Shown piece by piece: positions 23,825-35,300 of a stretch of DNA of 64,000 bases (its first letter is position 1; each line of letters opens with the position of its first letter). The notes under the pieces were generated by a model. The model was not told where the DNA came from. It did not search any database and was given only the letters and a program-made list of their open reading frames with translations. The position numbers were made by a program, and so were the translations under genes. Source of the DNA: Mesorhabditis belari (Eukaryota; Nematoda; Chromadorea; Rhabditida; Rhabditidae); assembly GCA_958450365.1 (NCBI GenBank), contig CAUEEP010000735.1, positions 2,788,001 through 2,852,000 on the forward strand. Reading direction: 5' to 3'.

Positions 23825-24880
23825 CTACATGGTGCGCCATAATTCTCGCAACAAGATAGATTTCTGATTTTAAGGCAGACAAGAACAAAGAAAGATAGAT
23901 TTTTAACTGAATAACGTTGATTGTACGTTAACAATTATAAATGAACTATCAAATTCGAATCGGCCACCATTAGCATTTGAGCAGGCTCGCAGGCGTTTCG
24001 GGGAGGCGTCAACGGTGGCGATAGGCTGGATCGAGCTCTTCCCACGCTTTCAAAAGCGATTTCTTCAAGCTTTCGATGTTTTTGTGGGGCTCAGATTTAT
24101 CTAATCTAGCATCTATATATTAATCTATCGATCAAATCATTGTAGAACAGGTGGAAAGTCTATAAAAGCTTAAAAGCTTGAAGAAATCGCTGTTGAAAGC
24201 GTGGGAAGAGCTCGATCCAGCCTATCGCCACCGATCTATGTATGTAATTATATCTAATCTCTTGATTAATCTACAGGGTGCGCCATAATTCTCGCAACAA
24301 GATAGATTTCTGATTTTAAGACAGACAAGAACAAAGAAAGATAGATTTTTAACTGAATAACGTTGATTGTACGTTAACAATTATAAATGAACTATCAAAT
24401 TCGAATCGGCCACCATTAGCATTTGAGCACTTGAGCAGACGTTTCGGGAAGGCGTGAACGGTGGCGACCAAATAGGCTGAATCGAGCTCTTCCCACACTT
24501 CGAAGCTGGATATGCACTTTGAGAAACCGTAGCATTCGGTTGAGATTTGGCCCATACTCGATCATTTTGCTTGTTAAGAAGGCCTTCAACGGTAAATATC
24601 TTTTCATCTGTGAATAAGGTATTATGATGGTCGATTCCATTGAATCTGCTCTCAACTTTCGCTTGTTTTTAGCGACATTTGAAAGAAGTTGAGTCTTGTT
24701 TTTCTTGTAAGCAATAAGTTTAAGCTTATTTTTGAGGATTCAACGCAATGCGGTGCTTGAAATCGCCATCTTCTTTACCATTTGCCGACTGGTGTGGCTT
24801 CTATCAAATGAACTATCAAATTCGGCCACCATTAGCATTTGAGCAGGCTCGCAGGCGTTTTGGGAAGGCGTCAAGATGCA
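23825..24880 (-). mobile_element. Scrambled Tc1-like element
   Basis: A terminus-like phrase, gtgcgccataattctcgcaa, occurs twice (about 23,832 and 24,280) as part of a tandem duplication of about 445 bp. The minus frame 24,655-24,416 and an overlapping one contain a Tc1-type catalytic segment (FTDEKIFTVE followed by NKQNDRVWA-like residues) on the strand reading from about 24,625 down. The N- and C-terminal domains are missing. Confidence 0.65.
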
Positions 24881-25071
24881 CCGTCAGATTTTTTTTACTT
24901 CGGACGTTGAAACACTTCGTGGGAGATGTACAGTTTGATAATCAAGTCATAAATAAGCTCCACGACTATTTTACCTCCAAGGAATCGTTTGAATTCGACA
25001 ATGCGATCCGGGATTTTCGCAGAAGATGGGAAGAAGTCATCGATAAAAATGAAGAATACCTTACCAATTAA
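24880..25071 (+). pseudogene. Mariner transposase C-terminus
   Basis: The plus frame ending at 25,071 encodes a typical mariner tail (LKHFVGDVQFDN, FTSKESFEFDNAIR, RRRWEEVIDKNEEYL). It has no catalytic residues and is fused out of context to the Tc1-like debris upstream. Orientation is opposite to the neighbouring Tc1-like piece. Confidence 0.7.
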
Positions 25072-25127
25072 TCTTTGCGAGTTTTTTCAATAAATAAATT
25101 AAAAAAAGGCGCACTTCTTTAGACAAT

Positions 25128-26318
25128 GATAGAAAACACTTTAAGCGTGAATACATTGTTCCCACCAAAGCTTAAAGATCAGTTAAAGCTCAATACGTTG
25201 AGCCAATTGCTCAATACAGCCATCCTATTTGTTTACAAAAACTCCTATCAACTTGATTATTGATGTTGATTCGTCTCAGATAAAAAAACATTATTTTTGC
25301 CAAATAAACTGAGCTATCCTTTGTAGTTTTGATCTTTATTTTGTGGTGTAGAGTCTGGCAATCGGTGTGAGTGAACTGATAAGGGAAATTGAATGAGACG
25401 AGTGCGGTTTTCACCTCATTTTGTTATTCTTTCTCTGCTCGACTTTGAAGTGAAGCAAAAAAATGAAGCTTTATTTGTTTCTTTTATTATTCTTTGTGGA
25501 TGATGTAAGTTATAAATAGTTAAATGCTTTTTAATTACCCTTATTCTTGTAGCTAGAGCTATTCTTGTAGCTAGAGCTATTCTTGTAGCTAGAGCTATTC
25601 TTGTAGCTAGGGGCTATTCTTGTAGCTAGGGGCTATTCTTATATACGTCGCCTTACATACGCCGTCTTATATACGCCGTCTTATATACGCCGCCTTACAT
25701 ACGCCGTCTTATATACGCCGCCTTATATACGCCGCCTTATATACGCCCCCTTATATACGTCGCCTTATATACGTCGCCTTATATACGTCGCCTTATATAC
25801 GTCGCCCTATATACGCCGCCTTATATACGCCCCCTTATATACGTCGCCTTATATACGTCGCCTTATATACGTCGCCTTATATACGTCGCCCTATATACGT
25901 CGCCTTATATACGTCGCCTTATATACGTCGCCTTATATACGCCGTCTTATATTCGCCTTATATACGCCTTTTAAATGAATTAAACCATTCAAATGATTTG
26001 GTGGCAAATTCTCTTCAAATGTAAAGATATTCAATTTACTGTAAAGAGGATTTTACTCGTAGTTACTCAACTAAAAGCGCCGATTAATCGAGTAAAGATT
26101 ACTCATGCGAATTTTACTCGAGTAATTACTTACTCACATTCTACTTGTAGCTAGGAACACACTCTACTTGTAGCTAGGAACACACTCTACTTGTAGCTAG
26201 CTTATCTAACTTTGCAAAAATACCGTATTGAGCAATTGGCTCAACGAATTGAGCAATTGACTGATCTTTAAGCTTTGGTGGGAAGAATGTATTCACGCTT
26301 AAAGTGTTTTCTAGTGCA
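25128..26318. repeat. Inverted repeat enclosing UGT exon 1
   Basis: Arms of about 90 bp: agaaaacactttaagcgtga through ttgagccaattgctcaatac at 25,130-25,216, and the reverse complement at about 26,227-26,318. The right arm ends about 15 bp before UGT exon 2. Looks like a fold-back element whose interior holds exon 1 and a minisatellite. Confidence 0.7.
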
Positions 26319-29300
26319 CAAAATCGTTTAGATGGCTTGTGAAAAGTTGGAGACTTTAAAGAAGCCGCAAAAACGAATCGTTTTCCAAGGAATGCACGCC
26401 TCCGACTCACACATTGCAAGCAGTATGCCTTTTGCGCAAAGGTACAAAAAAAATATCGAACTTTCTATGCAATTCATTCAAATTTCTTCAAAATAGAGAG
26501 AAAAAGAGTAATAATTCGAAAAAAAACATCAAATTTGACTTTAAATTCAGCTCAAACATTTTTCTTTTATCAAAACTTCTCAAAATAAAAAGTTATGCCG
26601 TTGTTTAAGATGTTGATCTTTAATTTTAACTATAAGTTTAATGATAAAGCTTGGTAGCTTTGGTTGTAGAGTTTGGGCAAAGTGAAAAGACTGGGCCTCT
26701 TTCTGGGCCTCTTTCTGGGCCTTTCTGGGCCATTTAATAAATGCAAATAAATTTATATGATGTAAAGTAAAGCGAAAGAGGCCAAAATATCAAAAAAAAG
26801 ATGGTTTTATTGTTTTAGATGGCATCAAGAGGGTCACTACATTGAATTTCTCGAAACACACGAGAAACCGGAGAGTTACAACTATCCAGCCGGCATCAAT
26901 CACACGTATATTCAGCTGAAAAGTTCGTTTGAATTATTGGAAAGAATTAGTTAAAGAATAGAATCGTTAAGAAGAAGTACTTTTACTAGAAGTACTAGAA
27001 GTAAAAGTACTAGACTACTTTTACTAGAAGTACTCGAACTAAAATCACATAAAAATACGGGAAGTAAGCTTAAATATCTTCATCAATCTGCCAAAGAACA
27101 ACAATTTTATCGCTTGATTCATTTTTCTGAGATACTTTAGTGAGATAAATGGTTATCAGACGCCCTGCCCCCTTTTGCCATTGGCAATCCAACTTTGAGC
27201 CCAAATTTCTCGGTGTTGGGCTGTCCAATTTAAGTGTTCTTGATATCACTAGATGCGCCAAGTCTTTCTCTGTTGATTGGTACAAAAACTATTTAAATTG
27301 AACAGCTCAACACCAAGATATTTGAGTTTAAAGTTGGATTCTCAATGGCAAAGGGGCTCGGCGACGGACCTTTTATACACGCCCCGCCCCTTTTGCCAGT
27401 AACAATCTAACTTTGGGCTCAAATCCCTTGGTGTTGAACTGTACAATTTTAATATTCTTTTGTACCAATCGGCAGAGAAAGACTTGACGGGCGATGGACC
27501 TTTTATACGCGGCCCGCCCCCTTTGCCATTGGCAATCCAACTTTAAACTCAAATATCTTGGTGTTCGATGGTCCAATTCAAATAGTTTTTCTACCAATCG
27601 ACGGAGAAAGACTTGCCGGATCCAATGACACCAAGAATGTTAAAATTAAAGAGCCCAACACCGAGAAATTTGAGCTCAAAGTTGGATTACCAATGGAAAA
27701 AGGAGGCGCTACTTGTTAGCAAAATTTATAATAGAATTTCAAACAAATTTTATTCAAAACATCAGACAAACCAAGAGAAATATAAAATGAAAAAAAAGCA
27801 ATACAAAAATGAACTCAAAATGAGCACATCGACAAGGAAAAAGTTTCAAATTTGCAAAAATTCAAAATTTATGACGTTTGAGGTAAAATAAGAAGGTCAA
27901 AGTCAGAAACTTTAAAATCTTTTCGTTTAAATCCAAAAATGGAAATCTCAAGCCCATTTTGAGCCTTGGGAATTGGGTAATTGAAACTCAGAAAAAGAAT
28001 TTCTCGAAAAAGAATCAGAGAAAAAGTGCAACAATGGAATTTTTCGAGTTCTTTGAACGCCCACTCATCGAAAATTGTAGGCTTTCAAAGAAAAAAGGAA
28101 TTTATGTATGTATGTATATTGATTCGACACGAATAATGAATTACAACACAACGGAGGAGATTTTTACCCCTAATTACCCTTATTGCCTAAATGTTGTGAA
28201 GAAAAGGCCCATAATAATGGGGAAAAGAGCCAATCTTTCTAGCCGCCGGGATCGAACCCTTAACCCCCCGACTAGGAGACAACCTATCCGGTTGGCTACA
28301 ACGGCTATTAATTTATAATTTAAATTAAAGTGCAAAAAACTTTGGAAATGTCAAAATTTCTAGAAATTCACTCAATTTTTGTGCGATTTTTGGGAGTGGG
28401 ACAAATGCGACCTTTTGTTTGCGCACCCGGACATTTGCGCACCTTTTTTTCCGCACCTTGCCCATTAGCGCACCTTTTTTTCCGCACCTTGCCCATTAGC
28501 GCACCTTTTTTTCCGCACCTTGCCCATTAGCGCACCTTTTTTCGCGTTTTAAAAGAGCTTAAAAAGCTAAAAAAAGCTTAAAAAAGCTCTAAAAAGCTAA
28601 TATTAATCAATTTCTATTCCAAAAGTCGTTTTTCTAGGTAATTTTAGGGCGTAGAATCGAAATTTTGGCATATCAGAGCTTGTGGAAGCGAACGGACGGA
28701 GTTATACAAAGAGAAAGATCGACAATTTTCTGTAATTTGATCTAGCCGTTTTGTCTTTCAAAGACAAAACGTTTTGTCGTTTTGTCTGGTTCCACAAGCT
28801 CTGATATGTCAAAATTTCGATTCCACGCCCTAAAATTACCTAGAAAAACGACTTTTGGAATAGAAATTGGTTAATATTAGCTTTTTAGAGCTTTTTTAGC
28901 TTTTTTAGCTTTTTAAGCTCTTTTAAAACGCGAAAAAAGGTGCGCTAATGGGCTAAGTGCGCAAACAAAAGGTCGCATTTGTCCCACTCCCCGATTTTTT
29001 GAAAAATTTGTTTTTAACATCTTCAGACACCTTTCTATTAAATTAAATTTTCAAAATTTCTTGAAAAATTGAAAATTTTCAGGTAAATACCCTTGTTGAG
29101 GTGGTCATTGAAAAGTGATTGAAAAGAAAAGGAAGGGAAGGAAGAAAGAAAAGGAAGAAAGAAAAGGAAGAAAGAAAAGGAAAAGGAAGAAAGAAAAGGA
29201 AGAAAGGAAAGGAAGGGAAGGATGAAAGAAAAGGAAGAAAGAAAAGGAAGATAGAAAAGGAAAAGGAGAAAAGTTCATTAAATTGTTGAAAAGCGCTTTT

Positions 29301-32300
29301 TTTTTGTTGTAAAGATCTCGTCGTGAAAATTGAGTTATCCAGCTTATAAAAGATTTTCTTGAAATCAACAAGATCCTTGAGAAAATGTGGGGTTTGATTC
29401 GTTCAAATTTTGGAATTTTTCAGGAATCATTTTGGGAACTTGCATGAAAAGAAAGGGATTTGTTTTTGAAGAGAGAACATGATCAAAACCAGGCCTAGTT
29501 TCCAGCTTAGCCTGGTTTTATTTGTTTGGCCGCAAAAAGCTGACATTGAGCCACAAGGCGGTCGATTGTGGGAGATTTGTGAGCCCCGCGCCTTTAGCCA
29601 TTGACAATCCAACTTTGAGCCCAAATTTCTCGGTGTTGAGCTGTCCAGTTTAAGTGTTCTTGATATCATTAGATGCGCCAAGTCTTTCTCTGTTGATTGG
29701 TACAAAAACTATTTAAATTGAACAGCTCAACACCAAGATATTTGAGTTTAAAGTTGGATTCTCAATGGCAAAGGGGGCGGGGCGACGGACCTTTTATACG
29801 GCCCTTCTTTGCCATTAGCAATCCAACTTTGGGCTCAAATCCCTTGGTGTTGGACTGTACAATTTTAATATTCTTTTCTACCAATCGACATAGAAAGACT
29901 TGACGGGTGATGGACCTTTTATACACGCCCCGCCCCCTTTGCCATTGGCAATCTAACTTTGAGCTCAAATTCCTCGGTGTTTGCCCGTTCAATTCAAGCC
30001 GTTTTTGTACCAATCGACAGAGAAAATCTTGGCGCATCTAATGACATTAAGAAATTTAAAATTGGACAGCCCAACACCAAGAGATTTGAGCTCAAAGTTA
30101 GATTGCCAATGGCAAAATGGGCAGGCGTATCAGATGTCTGATAACCGATCTCTTCTGATCTAATTTTGCCTAGTTTAAGCTGATTGAAAAAAAATCAGTG
30201 CATTATGTTGAATACAAAGGCAATTTTTACGGACTAGGACAGACAAGGCTTATTCCACGTGATCTAGATTTCCCCACAGATAGCTGGACCAGTTCTGGAG
30301 TCGGTTTCAAATCGACTTTATGCTACAGTGCTGCAAATTAAGTGCTCTATGCTACAGTGCTGCAAATTAAGTGTTTCTATTCATGCTGTCGACCGACTGA
30401 CCGGCTTACGACAAACCGACAAGCTTACTGTAGCTTTATAAAGCTTAATATTTGAGCAATCGAATTTAATAAGTCAAAAAAACCTTTATCCAAACTCAAA
30501 AGCATCTAAAAAGTAAGGTTTTGACCTAATTTTTGAACTCATAAAAGTTTTGCAAAGTCCAGAAGAAACTCCAAAACATTATCCTTATGAAAAAACAAAA
30601 AAAAAGAGTTTTCTGATGTGATGCGCCCACGTCTTTCGGTCATTCTGAAGGTTGAAGAGGGTTTTTTACGGAGATTTTCTGACTTCAGAAGTGATCCTCA
30701 TGGGAAAACGAATGGAGAGAGTCCATTGAGATCTCTAAACACGGTTTTTATTCTTGAAAAACCTAAAGCTTTTTGAGTATTCGGTATTTGGAAAGAAATG
30801 TACGGCAAGAGGAGAGATTTTGGCTTAAAATCTGGGTTAAAAACATTGCCAAGGCAGATTTTTTATGCCAAGGCATCTATTTTTTTAAAGTAAATCAGAT
30901 AAAACAAGACCAGAAGTTAGGTTAAGAACTTGCTTCAGGTCTGGTTGGGCTTTTGGCTTAATCTTTCTGCTTTTGAGTTGACTTAGGCTTCATTGAATTG
31001 ACCTGGCTAGACCTGGCTCTAGTAGAAGCTCGATTTTAATCTAAGCTCTGACCTGGCTCTAGTAGAAGCTCGATTTTAACCTAAAATCTGACCTGGCTCT
31101 ACCAAAAGCTCGATTTTAACCTAAAATCTGACCTGGCTCTACCAAAAGCTCGATTTTAACCTAACATCTGACCTGGCTTTAGTAGAAGCTCGGTTTTAAC
31201 CTAAGATCTCCCCTGGCTCTACCAGAAGCTCGATCTTAACCTAAGATCGGAGCTGGCTCTAGTAGAAGCTCGATCTTAACCTAGGATCTGACCTGGCTAT
31301 AGTAGAAGCTCGATTTTAACCTAAGATCTGACCTGGCTCTAGTAGAAGCTCGATCTTAACCTAACATCTGACCTGGCTCAACCAGAAGCTCGATCTTAAC
31401 CTAACATCTCCCCTGGCTCTACCAGAAGCTCGATTTTAATCTAAGATCTGACCTGGCTCAATCCAGAAGCTCGATCTTAACCTAACATCTCCCCTGGCTC
31501 TACCAGAAGCTCGATTTTAATCTAAGATCTGACCTGGCTCAATCCAGAAGCTCGATTTTAACCTAACATCTGACCTGGCTCAATCAAGTAATAGTTTTAG
31601 CGTAGATTTGGTTGACCTAGAAACTTTAAAAGCAAGCTAAAACAAGCAAGAGACATCAAAATTCAATAATGTAACTTATTTTGTACAAGCTTTCTGTAGG
31701 GCTTAGATTCATTTCCTCAAATACTTTAACTATTTTTAGGCGATGTTTCTTATACAGAAGTTTTGCGCGCCGTTTGGAGTCATTATTTTGGAGCGTCAAC
31801 CTTTGCGTCAATTTATATGGTTGGCGAGATGGCTCTACAAAAATGCTTTATTGAACATAAAGAAGAGGTTTAGAAAAAGGAAAAGAATTTAAACCCTTTT
31901 TTAGATGAATAAGTTTTTAGAGAAAGATTTCGATTTACTGGTGATCGACGAGTTGTTCTCTATCCTCGGATTTGGATTGGCGTTGAAGAGGAAAGCTGAA
32001 GGTGATCAAGGCTTTAGAGATTACTTTAAGGGAATTAAAGTAACCTGTTGAATTAAAGGTTACCAGTCGAATTCTGTATGTCTTGAAAAAGTATTCAGTT
32101 AACAATTCAGCTAACAATTGAGCTAACAATTGAGCTAACAATTGAGCTCAATTGTTAGCTCAATTGCTAACAATTGAGCGAACAATCCAGCTAACAATTC
32201 AGCTAACAATTCAGCTAACAATTGAGCTAACAATTGAGCTCAATTGTTAGCTCAATTGCTAACAATTGAGCGAACAATCCAGCTAACAATCCAGCTAACA

Positions 32301-35300
32301 ATTGAGCGAACAATCCAGCGAACAATCCAGCTAACAATTCAGCTAACAATTCAGCTAACAATTGAGCTAACAATTGAGCTAACAATTGAGCTAACAATTC
32401 AGCTAACAATTCAGCTAACAATCCAGCTAACTGCGTTTTTAAAAGATTCCGGCTTATTGTCGGCTTCCGGCTTACTTGCATTAAACAGCAAATTCATCAA
32501 CTTCAGGAATTCCATACGTGACGATAGCTTCGTGTGCAAGCACTCATGTCATGACGCATCACTTGGCTTTAGGTGAGTTATTTAAAACCTTTACACAAAG
32601 AGATTCTATAGAATTTAGCAAAGTTAACGTCTTTCAACTATTTTCAGTCAAAAATAAACAAACTAAGTGTTTCAAGTCGAATCGAATCGTTCTTTCAATT
32701 TCGAAACTGTTTGATTAATTCATTTTTTAATAAAATGTAGAACTTGTCGAAAAATAGGCGAAATTTAAAGGAATAAGTCTCAAAAATTTGGATTCTGGGA
32801 TATTTGATATGCGCCATTGGCAATCCAACTTTAAGCTCAAATATCTTGCTATTGGGCTGTTCAATTTAAATACTTTTGGTATCATTGGATCCGCCAAGTC
32901 TTTCTCTGTCGATTGGTACAAAAACTAACTAAATTGGACCACCCAACGCCAAGAAATTTGAGCTCAAAGTTATGGCCAATGACAAAAGGGGCGGGGCGAC
33001 GGACCTTTTATACACGCTCCGCCCCTTTTCCCATTGGCAATCTAACTTTGAGCTGAAATATCTTGATGTTGGGCTGTTCCATTTAAATCCTCTTGATCTC
33101 ATTCGATTGCCGGGGCGGGGCGTCTATAAAAGGTCCCACAAGGTCCCGTTCCCTTTCCCATTTACAATCCAACTTTAAGCTCAAATCTCTCGGTGTTGGG
33201 TTGTTCAATTTAAATAGTTTTTGTACCAATCGACGGAGAAAGACTAGGCGCATCCAATGATACCAAAAGTATTTAAATTGAACAGCCCAATAGCAAGATA
33301 TTTGAGCTCAAAGTTAGATTGCCAATGGCAAAGGCGTGGGAAGCCTACCAAATGTACGATAACCAAAAATTTGCGCATGGCGAAGCCCAAAAACGGGAAA
33401 ATTGGCTCAGTTGGTTTTTCTCTTGCTTTATAAATGATATAAAAGAAGATATTCTTTGTCTTCTATTCAACGATTTAAAAAGTTAACAATAATATGATCT
33501 CTAAACAAGTTGTAGACCTGTTATAGGTGGTTTAGCTGTAACTTTGGGCATAGAATACTTCCGTAGGCTCTAGAAATTTGAAGGCTGATAAAATCGTGCT
33601 ATTTTCAGAAGTACAGACAGACTACACTATTTTAGGAAACAACTTCATAGGTCGTCCGGCCTATTTCTCAATTCCAAGCGCTCGCTTTGAGCCGAAAAGC
33701 TTTTGGAGCCGCGTGAACACTTTCAGAGAATCATGTAAGAAACATATTTTAAAGTTTGAAAAGAATTTTGTTTAGTAGCCGATTTCATTCTTGTTCACAT
33801 GAATATCCATTTCCATGCTCAAAATGGAGTGAAACATTTGGGCCTCGACGGGCTTCAAATGGCTGAAGTGGCAAAGAAGGCTTCATTCTATTTGTATGAG
33901 GAGCTGACAATGTTCAACTTTCCGCAACCAGGTGAGAGAAAATCTACCTTAATCATTCCAAAGCCATAAGTTTTAAGAAAAGCCATAACTTTTGTTTTTC
34001 ATTTAAGAACTCGTGTCGAATTTACGATGAGTACCAGAGCTATGTGGAGCATTTGTATCAATTTAGATCATTGCACGCATTCAGAGATTATCATCACAAA
34101 GTCTATTACCATGAGTCTAGTGCATGAGTCTATTACCAGAGAACAGTAATGGTTGAACCTATCTGGCTTCACAGAAAGTCCACAGAAGATCCCTGACAGC
34201 TAGAAATCAAGCCTGACTCTGATCTGACTCATCCAGCATATAACCTTTCATCACTGGCCCATCGACAAAGTTTTGCTCCTTCAGCAATCGACTCTTCGTT
34301 TTTGAAACCTGAATTGAAACCAAATAGGAACGAGATGGGAACCAAATATGAACCAAATAGAAATCAAATAGGAATCAAATAGGAACTGAATTGGAACCAA
34401 ATAGGAACCAAATTGGGACCAAATCAAAACCGAGAGAAATAAAACAGGAACCAAATAAGAACCAAATAAGAACTGAATTGGAACTGAATTGGAGCTGAAT
34501 TGGAACCAAATAGGAACCAAATAGGAACTGAATTGGAACTGAATTGGAGCTGAATTGGAACTGAATTGGAACCAAATAAGAACCGATAGAAATAAACAGG
34601 AACCAAATAGGAACCAAATAGGAACCAAATAGGAACTGAATTGGAACTGAATTGGAGCTGAATTGGAACCAAATAAGAACCAAATCAAAACCGACAGAAA
34701 TAAACAGGAACCATATAAGAACCAAATAGAAGCCAAATAGTAACTGAATATGAACCAAATAGGAACCAAATAGGAACTGAATTGGAGCTGAATTGGAACT
34801 GAATTGGAACCAAATAAGAACCGATAGAAATAAACAGGAACCAAATAGGAACCAAATAGGAACCAAATAGGAACCAAATAGGAACTGAATTGGAACCAAA
34901 TATGAATCAAAAGGGAGCCGAATAGTAATGAAACATCCAATTTGGTTCCAATTTTTGAAACACTCATGAAACCATCTTTCATAGTAGTAGCAGTAGCCAT
35001 AGTAATCGCACAATTCTCGAACGAGTGAATGATCAGATTTTTTTGGCAGCTCATTTCACTCAATCCACTCAGAGTGAGAGATTACTTAGAGCATGTGAAC
35101 CACCCGGGGTTAAACTTTAATTCAACCAGCTATTTCCAATTGTTCTAGGGAATCAGCCCTTCATTTTTCACAAAAAATCAAAAACAGAAAGATCACTAGA
35201 ATCGTTATTTCCATCGAATCCAAAATCAGTTTATCCTTTATTCGATTAATCGATTGTTCAAGTTGCGAGAAGTTTTGTACCTTCAGGAATCGACTCTTCA

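Noticed and set aside
27070..30163. Recurring peptide beginning MYQSTEKDLAHL in several places
   Set aside because: It reads through the palindromic repeat family. The same DNA is open in both directions and carries no codon bias; it recurs only where the repeat does.
31010..31590. Direct repeats of about 40 bp considered as a CRISPR array
   Set aside because: Units are contiguous without unique spacers and the genome is eukaryotic.
34281..35063. 260-codon and 212-codon minus-strand frames rich in SNSVPIQFLFGSYLVP
   Set aside because: Translations of the aggaaccaaat array inside UGT intron 8.
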